Positions 1 to 12,707 of a stretch of 64,000 nucleotides of DNA are shown here, piece after piece (position 1 is the first letter of the stretch; each line of letters starts with the position of its first letter). This DNA is from Mytilus edulis (taxonomy: Eukaryota; Mollusca; Bivalvia; Mytilida; Mytilidae). The notes beneath the pieces are model-generated. The model was not told the origin of the DNA. It did not search any database and saw nothing but the letters and a program-made list of their open reading frames with translations. The position numbers and the translations under genes were made by a program. The DNA lies in the NCBI RefSeq assembly GCF_963676685.1, contig NC_092350.1, positions 10,436,958 through 10,500,957 on the forward strand. The letters are read 5' to 3'.

Positions 1-959
1 CATTTACTCATATCAGAATTAAATGAATGAAAAGAAAAACGAAACAACTGCACACTCTATTTTCATAAAAAAAACAGAAGGTAAAGTGTTCTTATTATGT
101 TACAGGATCTACATTCCATGGCAAGCACCTTGCTCAAAGAGATTTTGCCGCATCAAACTCTCATGATGTAGAATCAAACATTATAGGGAAAGTTTTGTTT
201 GTTTTATGTTTCCATTTTGTCAAGTAAATAAGCCTTATCAACTTTTATAACTATCGATAAGCTAATTAGTTTAAACATATTTATTTATGATGGATTGTTA
301 AACAAGTTATTACAATGTATACTAGTCCCTTTCCACTTTGTTAGTGCGAGTACTGCTTCGATAAGGTGGAAACGATCATACATTATATTGCATATCCCAT
401 TAGTGCTACCATCAAGAATTCAAGTCTGAAATTTCGTCGATTTTGAATAAGTGATCCACTAACAACCACTAGAACTTCATATGCGATATTTTCAATAAAA
501 TTGAGAATGAAATGGGGAATATGTCAAAGAGACAACAACCCGATAAAATCCCGCATCCGGAGGTGGTCCTAAGCTGGCTCCTAGATAGAATTGTGTACTA
601 GTTCATTGAAATGGCTTTTAAGAAAACAACAAACTGAGCACCCAGCATTCGATCTTAAACACAAAATTGTCCACAATATAATGTTCTGGACATAAACGCC
701 ACAGAATGAGATAATTAATCAGTCTCGTACTAAAACATTTAATCATAATTTAGTGAGATAATTTCATTCAAATAATTTAGAAGGAAAACAAATAATAATT
801 GCTTTAAGGAAAGCGTACAAACACAAGAAAAACTTATACAACTTGCAATATTAGATATATTTATAATGAAATTACTAAAAAGTTTATTATACTGTTGAGT
901 GGTCTTTATTTATTACCCGATATCCAATATAGTATTCATGAAATATATTAATTATTAGA
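1..959. other. AT-rich intergenic DNA
   Basis: No convincing coding region, RNA gene or splice chain is visible. The only recognisable part is the dispersed-repeat fragment at about 505-610. Confidence 0.6.
505..610 (+). repeat. dispersed mussel repeat fragment
   Basis: The stretch reading GGGGAATATGTCAAAGAGAC, then an ACAACAACCCG block and a CCGGAGG...GCTGGCTCCTA block, matches in outline a short repeat I recall as common in mussel DNA. The family name is unknown to me and the edges are approximate. It is diverged and has no coding potential. Confidence 0.45.
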
Positions 960-994
960 GTTGTTATTGGATATAAGTATATGTAAACTTTTTT

Positions 995-3654
995 CTGATG
1001 TGCACTCACCCTTATCATTACATATAGATTGTCAATCATTGATTAAAAATAATGAAATTGAAAACCATTCTGTACAGCAAAATATGATTGGAAAATGGAA
1101 AATGGAAAAAAATAAATGAATTTGGAAAAGAATATTGATACAGATAAAGTTGATTGTGTTATAAGCAAGCTGAATACTTATAATGATAAAGAAAATATCT
1201 AAAAAAATGATGTGAATAATTTAGTACATGAAGTTTCTGATATATTGATTGATTATGCAAAACTTACTTTTGGTACAAACGTGTATGCTAAAACTATGTT
1301 GCGTAATTCTAAGAAACAAAACAATAAACAATGGTATGATAAAGATTGTAACAACGCAACGAAAGAATTAAGAAAATCACAAAGACTTTATAAACAGTAT
1401 GGGTCAAATATTTTTAAAGAAAGATTACGACAGAGTGAGATATATTATAAGAAAGTGATGGATGGAAATATTAAGAAATTAAATGCAGATATGAGTGACA
1501 ACATGAAAAAATTGAAAAATAAAAATCCAAAGAATTTTGGAAATTATTTAATAAGGGACGTCAAAGGGAAAAAAGAAATATATCTATTGGAACATTATTT
1601 GATTTTTTTAAAGATTTGAATAAGAACAAGTTTGAAGATGAATTTATTATTGAAAATGATGTGAGCTCATCTTGTGACGATGACACAATTAATTGTGTAA
1701 TTACACGAGAAGAAATTTTAAAAGCTGTTAAAAAGGCGAAGAATAATAAATCACCTGGGGCAGATCAAATCATTAATGAATACATTGCTTCATCTCTAGA
1801 CAGTATGATTGATATATACACACAATTGTTTAATCTTATTTTTGATACGGGTATATTGCCGGAAGCCTGACTTATTGGTAATGTGATACCAATATTTAAG
1901 AGCAAGGGGTGTAAATTAGATCCAAAAAATTATAGACCGATAACTTTGTTGTCGTGCTTGGGGAAAATATTTACATCTATTCTTAACGACAGGTTGGGGT
2001 TTTTCGTTGATGAATTGAATATATTAAATGAAAATCAAGCCGGCTTCCGACATGGGTACTCTACAACATATTTTTTCTTTATATCACTTTTTGAACTTCT
2101 CAGTGTTAAAAAGAAAAAGCTTTTTTGCGCTTTTGTAGATTTTGAAAAGGCGTTTGATTTTGTACACCGAAATTCTTTATTATATAAACTCCTTTTGAAT
2201 AATGTAAAAGGAAAGTTTCTTAGAGTTGTTAAAAATATGTATGATGATGTTAAATCACGTATTGTACATAATAATAATTTATCTGACATGTTTGCTAGTG
2301 AAATTGGTGTTAGACAAGGGAAAATCTTTCTGCTCTGTTATTTTCTCTATATTTGAACGATTTACAGCAGTATTTAGAAAATGTTAACATAACTGGTGTA
2401 CAATCTTTAACATTAGATATGGAAAATGAACTTAATATATACCTAAAACTGTTTGTATTATTATATGCTGATGATACTATTTTACTTGCTGAATCAAGTT
2501 CAGATTTACAGTTACTTTTAAATAATTTTTCACAGTATTGTAATAATTGGAAATTAAGTATCAATGTTAGCAAAACCAAAGTGATGGTTTTTACAAGAGG
2601 AAGAATATCCAATAATTTGAAATTTTGTATTGAAAAAGAAGAAATAGAGATAGTTAAACATTATAAATACCTTGGTGTTATTTTTTCTAGAAATGCATTT
2701 TTTTTCGAAACTAGGAAATATTTACGAGACCAAGCAACTAAGGCTATGTATAGTGTTATCAAGAAAAGCAGATTGAATCACTTATCGATTGAATGTCAAC
2801 TAGAAATGTTTGATAAAGCTGTTGTACCCATTCTTCTATACGGGACTGAAATTTGGGGATACGAAAATTTTGATATACTTGAGCGAGTTCATTTGAAATT
2901 CTGTAAGCACATTTTAAAACTTAAAAACTCAATTCCAAATTTTATGATTTATGGAGAACTTGGGAGATACCCCATTTCTTTATATGCAAAATTACGAATG
3001 ATAAATTTTTGGTGTCGCCTTCTTGATAATACAAATGAAGATAAATTATTCTGTATACTATATAAATTACTATACATTAATTATAACAATTATGGTATTG
3101 GAAATAAATGGATTTTATGTATTAAGAAAACTTTTGATGAATGTGGCATGTTAAATGTATGGCATTGCCAAGATTATTTTAACAAAAAATGGATAAAATT
3201 AAGTATTGAGCAAAAGCTTAAAGACCAATTTCGACAAGAATGGTGTACAGATTTACACCAATCTTCAAAAGGTTTATGTTATAGAATTTTCAAGACTGAA
3301 TTTAAATTTGAAAAGTATTTGTCGACTTTGCCTTTTAAATTTTTATATACTTTGTGTAAATTTAGATGCGGAAATTATCGTTTGCCAGTGGAGACAGGAA
3401 GGTGGCAAACTATTCCGAGATCGGAAAGGTCTTGTAATCTATGTAGCTATAAAGATATTGGCGATGAATTTCACTACATTATGTCATGCAATTTTTTTAA
3501 CATAGAAAGAGAAAAATATTTACCACACTTTTGTTACAAAAATGCAAACATTATTAAATTTAAAAATGTATTCTCATCTGAAAATGTTGTAGAACTAGAA
3601 AAATTGTGTAGATTTATACGATATATATCATTGAAAGTCTGTCCTCCTGGTTAG
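995..3654 (+). pseudogene. LINE ORF2 remnant: endonuclease end and reverse transcriptase
   Basis: Translation must switch frame to stay in the RT. An endonuclease end (SDVHSP) is followed by a frameshift near 1115 and a stop near 1200. A linker-like piece follows at 1212-1580, with a frameshift near 1580. The RT then starts at 1616 (KSPGADQI), meets a TGA at 1868, and continues in the same frame from 1883 (YRPITLLS, NQAGFRHG, FVDFEKAFD, GVRQG). A further frameshift near 2320 leads to the last frame, 2353-3654, with the catalytic YADD (LLYADDTILL), a thumb-like region and a C-terminal CNLC...H...C motif. In an intact element this protein nicks the target DNA and copies the element's RNA into it. 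At least five lesions make this copy non-functional. Confidence 0.85.
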
Positions 3655-3771
3655 AGGAACTGTAATATTATTATAATGTTATTTATTTTCACACATGCGA
3701 AACAAAGATATGTATTATATATGAACTGTTATTATCTCTGTAGCTATGTACTAGTTTATGAGAATAAAATA

Positions 3772-3785
3772 ATTCATTCATTCAT
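3772..3785 (+). repeat. LINE 3' tail, ATTC repeat
   Basis: About three and a half ATTC units lie just after an AATAAA at 3763-3768. Short tandem tails of this kind close many CR1/L2-type LINEs, so this probably marks the 3' end of the element. Confidence 0.6.
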
Positions 3786-3879
3786 AATTGTATATCACAT
3801 AGTCACGCTACAGATATGTCTTTGTGTCATTAAAAATTCAAATGACAAGAATAATTGGGTACGTAATATACGAAATTAA

Positions 3880-5163
3880 CTCGTTTGAACTTGGTTTCAA
3901 TGAGTTGTGGTTTTCACAAAATTCACTATGTACAGAACATGTTATTGTAATCAAATAGCGGAAACGGTAACTGTTTGATATTGTAAAGCAATAGTTTGCT
4001 GCTGAAATGTTGAGTCTAAGAAAGTATTGTTGTAAATATATTTGACAGAGACATCTTTATGTAATCAATTTCAATTTATTTTTAAAAAAAATTAAAAAAA
4101 GGTATCATAAAAACATTGAAAAAGTGAAACTGTGCTCACATAATGTAGCAAACAAAAAGGGAATGCACTCTAAGGATTAGCGAAATTTTGGAATTTGTAC
4201 ATCGTGTATTGCTACAATAAATGAAATGTGTTGTATTGTATTACATGATTATGTTCGTTATTCTAAATCTACGTAAATGCTTAATTCAAACAAAATACTA
4301 CAGAGTAAGCAAATTGTTTATAAACGTATGTTTGCAGGTATTATAAGCGATAATGATAAAGTATTGATGAAACTCAAACTTTGAAATAACTTTTTTTTAT
4401 GAAAATCATTGTTTTAATTCTATTACTTTGAGCAGATTTGGATTTCATTTGTTATGTATATTTTCTATTTGGATTTTGTACATGTAATTATATCGTTTAT
4501 ACTACTTCTGTCTATTTTGTTTTCATCTTTTATTGAAATTTATACATATAATTATACTTAAAGTTGTATTAACACAATTGGTTAATATATAATTAGAATG
4601 AGAAGACAAAAACTAACAAAGCATATGCTTACAGGGTTCAAACACAAGCAAAATAATAAATGATATGAAAGATATATTTAGAAAGAGATTACTACAAAAG
4701 TTGTTTTAATGTTGAGGTGTTTCTTTCCCCATATCCAGTATTAATTAAGCTTATGATATAATATCCGAGCATATTCTTTTCTAATGGCCTTAAATACACA
4801 CTGAGAATTTTATTTATACGATACTTTTATTAAATAGCATTTTAACATAGGTAAATTATTATAGGAAATACCAATATAAGTAGGTAATTGATGTATATAG
4901 ATATTAAACTAGGTGATATGAGATGCTATAAATACATTTAACAAATATACAATGAATCAAATCAAAATGAGGTGGATTTGTGGTAATTTGTAAAGATAAC
5001 TTGAAGAAAACCCCGACCTTTAAAAATAAATAAACGGAAACGGTTTTCTTATTGTTGACGTAACATTTGCAAGTTTCTTAAACAAGAGAATCGATATTTT
5101 TTAAACATATCAATATAAATATACGCAATAAAATAGGAATGTTGCATTCAGTTTAATATAAAG
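3880..5163. other. AT-rich intergenic DNA, nothing recognised
   Basis: No ORF of note, splice chain, RNA gene or strong repeat is visible; only homopolymer runs near 4080 and 4390. Confidence 0.6.
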
Positions 5164-5400
5164 AGAAGATGTGGTATGCTTGTCAATCAGACAACTCCAA
5201 CAAGTGACCAAATAACACAGAAATTAACAACTATAGGTCAATGTACTACCTTCAACAATGAGTATTTACCATACCGCTTAGTCAACTATAAATGGCCCTT
5301 AATTTACAAATGTAAAACAATTCAAAAAAAAAAATGAACTGCTTAATTTATGTACAGAAAAGTGAACGCAAAACAAATATATTACACAGAAAACAAAAGG
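5164..5400 (+). repeat. dispersed repeat family A, copy 1
   Basis: It starts with GATGTGGTATG, has a CAATCAGACAACTC block and an AACAACTATAGGTCAA block, and then a CCTTCAACAATGAG block. The same order recurs at 5790-6175 and 20385-20775. I recall this family as very abundant in mussel DNA. It is non-coding and diverged. Confidence 0.6.
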
Positions 5401-5409
5401 CAAGTTAGT

Positions 5410-5480
5410 TTGTAGCTCGGATTTGTTTTCTCTCAATCGACTTATGACTTTTGAAGATCAGTATACTACTATTAAAAGGA
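5410..5480 (+). repeat. fragment of dispersed repeat family B
   Basis: The blocks GATTTGTTTTCTCTCAATCG and ACTTTTGAAGATCAGTATAC resemble the end of the repeat at 10720-10912 in the same order. Short and diverged. Confidence 0.45.
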
Positions 5481-5789
5481 ACTGTATCCTTGTAAAAATC
5501 AATCAACCATCATGATGACATTTCAATATTCCATGTAAGAGACTATTTCAAAATATAGTTTGCAAGGATTTTAAATGCATTGAAAATAAGTTACTAACAT
5601 GGCAATTAACTGTAAATATTGAACAAAAAAGTTGCATATAAACAAAAGTGAGTGGCTTTTTAATAGACACTTTCCACTATTGTAGACATGCAAGAATATT
5701 TTTTTTGACTTTCATTTCATTTTGTTTTGTTGAACTTGTCATTCGGTCATTTTTTCTGTTTACATGCAGTTTCCTTCTATCATATAAAA

Positions 5790-6175
5790 AAGAAAGTGTG
5801 ATATTACTGCCAATGATACAACTCTTCGCAAGACCTATTGACATAGAAATATGCAATTATAGGTCACCGTACGATATAGGACTTATCGCATAATCAACAA
5901 TAAAACGCATCGAAATGACAAACGTAAAACCAGAAGACTAACGGCCTAATCTATGTACAAAAATTAATGAACGAAAAACGAATATGTTACACAACAACAA
6001 ACGACAACCACTGAATTACAGACTTCTGGCTTGGGACAGGCACGTACAGAAGATGGTGCGGTTAAACTCGTTTGAAGGTGCCAAACCTTCCTCTAAACAA
6101 GGGACAGTGCTGTGACTGTACAACATAAAAACAAACTAGAAAATCTGTGAAAAAGGGCTTACTTCGTCTCTGGTT
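5790..6175 (+). repeat. dispersed repeat family A, copy 2
   Basis: It shares with copy 1 the GCCAATGATACAACTCT and ATTATAGGTCACCGTACG blocks. It extends further, through a GACAACCACTGAATTACAG block, a TTGGGACAGGCAC block and a GGGACAGTGCTGTGAC block. The small ORF at 5648-5893 runs into it and is not a gene. Confidence 0.6.
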
Positions 6176-6787
6176 TCTCTTAGAAAAACAACATAGCACA
6201 AAACCGTTTTTAAGGACAATACTTATAGGAAGCCAACGAAAAGTGCATCTACACTTATGCTGACATTTTTACAGTTCCTGTCTTTCTGCTCATTTTTAAG
6301 ATAAAAGACAAAACATATACAAATTGGTAAAAAAGTCATTTCAGGGTAAAAATTACATTAAACAGTCATCTGATTTCTCTGATTGGACGAATAAGTAAAC
6401 TGACCATGTTTGATTTTTAAAGTTGTTATCTATCTTTTATACATATGCGTAGCGGACTGACGATTTTGACCATTCAGACTTATTTGTAGAGCTTGTCTTG
6501 CTGATACTTTTTCTTTTGACATTTTTTCTATTAAATATATATATTATGGTTTTAAAGATGAAGAAATAAAAATAATGGTAAAATTCGAAATATAAGGTGG
6601 ATATTAAACCATTCCATGTCCTACTGTTTCCCGCATAATTAAGACTAAAATAATTAAGTTTCTGGTCGAATCCGATACCGATAACAATAGTATATGTCAC
6701 ATGAAGTTTCCGGTGGTAGTTACCTGATACATTCTGTAAATCCCCCATTTATCAGAACTTTGAATTCATTTAGAATATGTTTTATAT
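6176..6787. other. intergenic, nothing recognised
   Basis: AT-rich sequence with a short AT-alternating stretch near 6535. No coding or structural signal that I can support. Confidence 0.55.
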
Positions 6788-6794
6788 CTATGTA

Positions 6795-7575
6795 AAAGAG
6801 GAAAGATACCGGAGGGACAGTCAAACTCATAAATCGAAAATAAACTAACAACGCCATGGCTTTAAATGAATAGGACAAACAGACAAACAATAGTACACAT
6901 GACACAACATAGAATACTAAAGAATAAACAACACGAACCCCACCAAAAACAAGGGGTGATATCAGGTGCTCCGGAAGGGTAGGCAGATCCTGTTCCACGT
7001 GTGGCACTCGCCGTGATAACAAATCCGGTAAATAGTCTTATTCGGTAGGTCACATTTATGAAAGGGAAGGGGATTATAGTTACGACGTAAGGAAAATATC
7101 CGATATTATTTGTGAAACGGTTATTCCATAAAGAGGGACGAAAGATACCAAAGGGACAGTCAAACTCATAAATCTAAAACAAACTGACAACGCCATGGCT
7201 AAAATGAAAAAGACAAACAGAAAAACAATAGTACACATGATACAACATAGAAAACTAAAGAATAAACAACACGAACCCCACCATAACGGTCAACCAACTC
7301 ATGATGGCGTCCGTAAAACTTACGAAGAGTTGATTTCAACTTCACCATTTGGAACTCTTGATTTAATAGCTGGCTTGTGAGCAACAACCCTCTATCAAGA
7401 AAATTATGATAGGAAATGTAAACACGGGAATATCGTATCAATTGGAAGATATATACACCGTATGCAGGTGCTGCTGGAATGTTGCTACTTAGAAATGAAA
7501 AGTACCCAATTCGAAAGCTGAAATCATCTCTTTTGTCGAAAAGTTATGTTTTCAATCGACCCTCATCGTACACTA
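6795..7575 (-). mobile_element. 3' end of a reverse-transcriptase retroelement, with a nested self-insertion
   Basis: Read on the minus strand, 7570-7281 encodes the C-terminal tail of an RT-type ORF (FDKRDDF, SSNIPAAPAYGVYI, LKSTLRKFYGRHHELVDRYG). The frame resumes at 7130-7083 (ITVSQIISDIF) and stops at 7080-7082. Below that lies a 3' UTR ending near 6795. This tail type is common in mollusc retroelement proteins; the superfamily is uncertain and may be Penelope-like. A stop near 7540 and the insertion at 7131-7280 show decay. Confidence 0.6.
7131..7280 (-). mobile_element. nested 150-bp 3'-end copy of the same retroelement
   Basis: This segment repeats 6795-6950 (GGGACAGTCAAACTCATAAA, GACAACGCCATGGCT, AATAAACAACACGAACCCCA) in the same orientation. 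It is flanked by CCATA on both sides (7126-7130 and 7281-7285). It interrupts the host ORF between the codons for G and I. It looks like a heavily 5'-truncated insertion of the element's own 3' end. Confidence 0.7.
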
Positions 7576-8749
7576 TTTAGCAAGTTTCCTTCCACCTTAA
7601 TACGACTTCTAAATTTCTTTAGTAAGATATAAAATTAAATTTAGTTTATTGTAGTATAACCAGGACGGGTTAAAACAGAAAGATTTTGAAAGCTAAAAAA
7701 ACTGTGCAGGACTTATCAGACGAAAATACGAATACTGCAGGTATGTTTTAGTTCACTATATGATTGCGTTGAGGAAGGATTTATGTACAATTTTACTCTA
7801 CACAATTGAATGCGGTTTTTGATAAAAAAAAAAATCTTCGAGTAATCGAAATGACAGTAGGTGACGACCAAACGTGAATGAAACATCAGCAAACACAAAA
7901 TCTTTGTCATTCTAAAGCTTCAAAATCAGCAATTACAATCATGTTTTCAGTATCAATAATCGTCCTAAAAATGCAGGAAATATTTGCCGCTGGACGGTAA
8001 GCATTTAACAATCAACGAATCAATACTTTTAGTTAAACGAATCTTCTTGATGCATTCGTTTTAAAATTTTTCTACAGAAATGATTGTGTTGTACCAAAAA
8101 CCTTATAAATTCCTCTATGTATGTGTTAGTTCCTTATTCATCTCATAAAGAATTGTAAAAAAAAGTTTGCAAAAGACTGATTTATCTATCTATCAAATTA
8201 ACATATGTTATTCGATAAATATACATATACAGGTAATTCGATATTTCCATATTTAGGTGCAACTGATGCCTTATAGAAATAAGATCCGACATAAATAATA
8301 TATATTCCAAAACTGACAATTAGCGCAAGTACTGCTGTAGAAATTTGAACCCATGATTCCTTCACATCAATGCAACTCTACCTGCACTGTGTTAGAATTC
8401 TTCTCCCAGTTCGCAACATATGTTATACAAAATATATTTTTATTGTTTAGGTAAGCTTTTTGACATCTACATTAGAGAAGATATCGCGTGATTGCTTATG
8501 AGACAACTATTGACTTCATAAACCTTATATTTTGAGTTTATTAATCATACATGTAAGCTTTGAGAATTGAACAATTCTTTCAATTATCAAATCTATTGCT
8601 ATGCATAACGAATTACTAAACAGCTGTTTGGTTACACTAACCCCACTGGAATTTGCATTACATATTTTTTTTATTTAACACTCAATTGTGTATACATAAT
8701 ATTCTTTAAATATTTGTGAATTTACAGGTGAATCATCACCTAAATATAG
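7576..8749. other. intergenic, nothing recognised
   Basis: AT-rich DNA without a convincing ORF, splice chain or repeat relation inside this window. Confidence 0.55.
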
Positions 8750-8751
8750 GA

Positions 8752-8790
8752 TATGATATATATGTATATATATATATATATGTATATACA
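8752..8790 (+). repeat. TA/TATG microsatellite
   Basis: Alternating TA with a few TATG units directly before the 441-bp satellite. It shares GTATATAC with the start of the satellite unit, so the first satellite unit may have started here. Confidence 0.8.
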
Positions 8791-10146
8791 ACTCGTCTAA
8801 ACATCAACCCAACAATGTTAGATCTGTAAATTTGCTTTCGCAAATTTTTGGTTCTTCCCTCGCCGGGATTCGAACCCATGCTACTGTGATATCGTGACAC
8901 CAAATCGCCTGCACTGCAGCCGTCCCGCTAGACCACACGACCACCTGGGCTCTCAAAAAAAGAGCTTTCGGTGGGCATGTGTTACCTTTCCACGTCAGTT
9001 TTAATCTAGCGGCGTACTACAGTACATGATATATAAGGCATGAAGATGTTATTGTTACAGATCAGCTAAATTATCTATAGTAAAGGATCCTACAAATTAA
9101 TGTAAGATACAGTCACAGAAAATAATTATATTCATAAGTACGTCTGAGTCAGTGACAACCCTACAACAGATGTATCCATCGGATCGCCATCAATGATGGT
9201 GATACATGGCTGTGTACATAATGTATATACAACTCGTCTAAACATCAACCCAACAATGTTAGATCTGTAAATTTGCTTTCGCAAATTTTTGGTTCTTCCC
9301 TCGCCGGGATTCGAACCCATGCTACTGTGATATCGTGACACCAAATCGCCTGCACTGCAGCCGTCCCGCTAGACCACACGACCACCTGGGCTCTCAAAAA
9401 AAGAGCTTTCGGTGGGCATGTGTTACCTTTCCACGTCAGTTTTAATCTAGCGGCGTACTACAGTACATGATATATAAGGCATGAAGATGTTATTGTTACA
9501 GATCAGCTAAATTATCTATAGTAAAGGATCCTACAAATTAATGTAAGATACAGTCACAGAAAATAATTATATTCATAAGTACGTCTGAGTCAGTGACAAC
9601 CCTACAACAGATGTATCCATCGGATCGCCATCAATGATGGTGATACATGGCTGTGTACATAATGTATATACAACTCGTCTAAACATCAACCCAACAATGT
9701 TAGATCTGTAAATTTGCTTTCGCAAATTTTTGGTTCTTCCCTCGCCGGGATTCGAACCCATGCTACTGTGATATCGTGACACCAAATCGCCTGCACTGCA
9801 GCCGTCCCGCTAGACCACACGACCACCTGGGCTCTCAAAAAAAGAGCTTTCGGTGGGCATGTGTTACCTTTCCACGTCAGTTTTAATCTAGCGGCGTACT
9901 ACAGTACATGATATATAAGGCATGAAGATGTTATTGTTACAGATCAGCTAAATTATCTATAGTAAAGGATCCTACAAATTAATGTAAGATACAGTCACAG
10001 AAAATAATTATATTCATAAGTACGTCTGAGTCAGTGACAACCCTACAACAGATGTATCCATCGGATCGCCATCAATGATGGTGATACATGGCTGTGTACA
10101 TAATGTATATACAACTCGTCTAAACATCAACCCAACAATGTTAGAT
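8782..10146 (-). repeat. 441-bp tandem satellite carrying a tRNA-like SINE promoter
   Basis: Units start at 8782, 9223 and 9664, and a partial unit starts at 10105; the period is exactly 441 bp and the copies look nearly identical. On the minus strand each unit holds a perfect Pol III B box (GGTTCGAATCC; 8866-8876 in unit 1) and an A-box-like TGGTCTAGCGGG (8924-8935), 47 bp apart. This is the layout of a tRNA-derived SINE head. A short palindrome AAATTTGCTTTCGCAAATTT follows. Molluscan tRNA-derived SINEs can become part of satellites. The family name is unknown to me. Confidence 0.85.
8852..8948 (-). promoter_or_regulatory. tRNA-like Pol III internal promoter in satellite unit 1
   Basis: A box at 8924-8935 and B box at 8866-8876 on the minus strand. 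The T-arm around the B box pairs only partly (GGG with CCC), so this is a tRNA-derived sequence and not a working tRNA gene. Equivalent copies lie 441 and 882 bp to the right. Confidence 0.7.
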
Positions 10147-10661
10147 ATGTATATATAGACGTATTACACATATCCTGATATACTCGTACGATTCGTTGTT
10201 TCGGGAGACCGAACAATGTTTGCTAATTGTGATTACTAATTAGATTTTGCAAGGTAGACAAATTGGGTACTGATTATTTTGTGCATGATTTACTAGCGCC
10301 TTTTCTTCTTGCTTAATTGCATTCATTGGTAATAAGATTTTAAAATGTTATTATTATTATAAGAGACACTACGCGTTTTACCTTAATTAAACCTGTGTAA
10401 AATACGTTCCGATGTTTCTATTTAGAATTATACCTGTTTTAACATAAAAGAAAACTTTAACTTACTTAATTTTCAGAAATATGAACAATTGAACAAATAT
10501 TTAATAAATCCAAGTTTTAAAGAAAATGTGAAATACTAAGAATTGGCATTCATAAACCAATTAAATGACGTTTTCCTATCTTACAAAACACATTTACATG
10601 ACTATCTACAAACTCTGGATGTTCGTATTAAGTGCGAGGTTTGGCTAGTCATAAAACCGGG
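10147..10661. other. intergenic, nothing recognised
   Basis: AT-rich DNA between the satellite and a poly-C run. No gene signal. Confidence 0.55.
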
Positions 10662-10677
10662 TCCCCCCCCCCCCCCC
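10662..10677 (+). repeat. poly-C run
   Basis: A run of about 15 C after GGGT. It creates proline-rich ORF fragments in two frames that are not genes. Confidence 0.85.
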
Positions 10678-10719
10678 ATTTATTTCTTAAAATGTCCTAT
10701 ACCAAATCAGTTATGTGGC

Positions 10720-10912
10720 AGTTTTTATCAAATAGTTCGTTTCCATGTATGTTGCATTTGCGTTTGTTTTTAATGCACTTTAGTGTTTCTGTTGTTCTGT
10801 TGTTTTCCTCTTACAGTTGATGTGTTTCCCTCGGTTTAATTTGTTACCCGACTTTATTTTCTCTTAATCGATTTACGACTTTTGAACAGGGTATACTACT
10901 GTTGCCTTTATT
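10720..10912 (+). repeat. dispersed repeat family B
   Basis: The blocks TTGCATTTGCGTTTG, TAGTGTTTCTGTTGTTCTG, GTGTTTCCCTCGG, TTTGTTACCCGACTTT and GGGTATACTACTGTTGCC follow in the order of a repeat I recall from mussel DNA. Part of it recurs at 5410-5480. Non-coding. Confidence 0.55.
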
Positions 10913-12707
10913 TAATATATCATCATGTATTAGTTTGTTAGTTAACTAGTTATTAGTTTATTAGTTATTTGTTTTTCACTTTATGAATAGTAAGTAGTAA
11001 ATATAAATTAATAAATCACAAAAAATATAAGCTATGATTCGATTGATTACTACATATTTTATTTTCCCATATTCATTTTATCATCCAAATACAATTAGAC
11101 ATAAAATGTGTAAACCAAAGTAAATTTTATTTTCAAAGTGGAATTGTGTCAGGTGTTCTTACGGCAAAAACCTACTGTAAGTTCTTGATTAATCTTAGAT
11201 ATGATATATTAAGTCCAATTGTACCATATCAATCGCCAAAAATAGTGTTGGATATTAATTTGAGTCTTTACTGATATATTACTTTTAATTTCTCTTTCCA
11301 ACTGGTTGTGTACTGGTTTTAGAAGAGAACTCTTTTATAGGTAATCTATGACTTTTGGGGGAATTTATTCATCCAAAACATAATGTTATTTGTTAAGATA
11401 ACACTATTGTCTACCTTTTTTTTTTTACAGGGAATGTTTTTATGCCAGTTACACAGAATAACTCATTTCCGTTTTTCTTGTTTTGCTTTCCCAATCTTGT
11501 CTCCTTGCATTTCTATAATCATTTCATTATTTGCGTGCCCAACCGTTTTTATTTGATTGTGTAATCATTTCCTTTCCTTTTTTTTTCTTTTTAACTTTGC
11601 CAACATTTTCTTTTTGCCTCTCCAACTTTTTCTCCCTGCTGGCCCATTTCTTGATTCTTTCACACCTTTTTCTTCAAAATAAAATAAAAGTTGTTTGTAG
11701 TTGTTTTACATTCCTCTTGTCCTGGATTCCAATTGCTTTTGACAAAATATATCATCACGCTTTTGTTATTAACTTTTTTATTTTAAAACCTTTGTTCATT
11801 TTCTCTAATGAACTTAATCATTAATTCTTCTTACTTAAGATAGTGGACTTGTTATCCAGTTTTATATTAAAAAAAAATCTATGATAACTTGCATCAATAT
11901 CTTATTGAAGGGAAATAGCCTAATGGTTCGGCTTAAAATTCGTACTTGCTCATGCAGTATTCCTTTGTAGATATTTTTCCGTTCCCATATTTTTGTTTGT
12001 TTGAGTGATTTATTTTTTTTATTTGTAAATTGCATATCGATATATGTGTTCTAATTTGTAGTTTAGTTCTTTTTATGTACATGTGTACCATGTGTTTTGT
12101 GTATCTTATAAAACATTGAATTAAATTAAATTGATTCAAATACTCTTTTACATTAAATGCACCAAATATCATAATTGTTTTCTTGTGTAAGCTTCAAGTG
12201 GTGCACTGTTACCTTCATTGTAACAAAGTCCAATTATCAGTTTGCAATCAGATGTTTTGATAAAGAAAGATCCGCTTCTCGTGCTTGTCATACCACACTA
12301 TTAAGAAGTTTACCGGGAAATACATTTTCTCCGAGTTCACTTAAAAAACGTCATAATTATACGTCTTATACTAATGGCCTGAAATCAAATCTCTAATGTT
12401 ACTGTAATCAATGCGCATTTGTATTTTCTTGATAGACCTTTTCAGTTTAAAGACCAAGTCTGGAGATTATTATCAAAGGAATAAAATATTTCTGAAATTA
12501 ACCTCTTTAAAACAATACTAAAATCATTCAAATGCCGATATCGTTATTATTTTTACGTTGTTGTGCCATAAATAAACATTGGGAAGTTTATCATAATCTA
12601 TTTATAGCTACAATGCAACTTTACACATTGCTAGTCAATATAGCAGATTATAACAGATTCAGTGTATTGGGCCTGATTGTCAACTTCAACTAACAAAATT
12701 ATACAGA
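10913..12707. other. intergenic region upstream of the Ig-like gene
   Basis: AT-rich, with T-rich stretches around 11560-11660 that give a spurious 97-codon ORF. I see no TATA box I can tie to the gene that starts at 12708. Confidence 0.5.

Larger units (their letters stand above)
960..3790 (+). mobile_element. 5'-truncated, decayed non-LTR retrotransposon (LINE)
   Basis: A LINE reading left to right that keeps the end of an AP-type endonuclease (SDVHSP at 995-1012), a reverse transcriptase and a C-terminal cysteine-histidine motif. It ends in AATAAA (3763-3768) and a short ATTC-repeat tail (3772-3785). No RNase H domain is seen, which points to the CR1/L2/Jockey group, but the clade is not certain. 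Several frameshifts and stops show an old, inactive copy. The 5' half, including most of the endonuclease, is missing or unrecognisable. Confidence 0.85.

Noticed and set aside
8852..8948. A true tRNA gene in the satellite
   Set aside because: The A and B boxes are good but acceptor and T stems do not close properly; it is a tRNA-derived SINE head.
11531..11824. 97-codon Phe-rich ORF
   Set aside because: T-rich intergenic DNA, with no splice context, start context or family.
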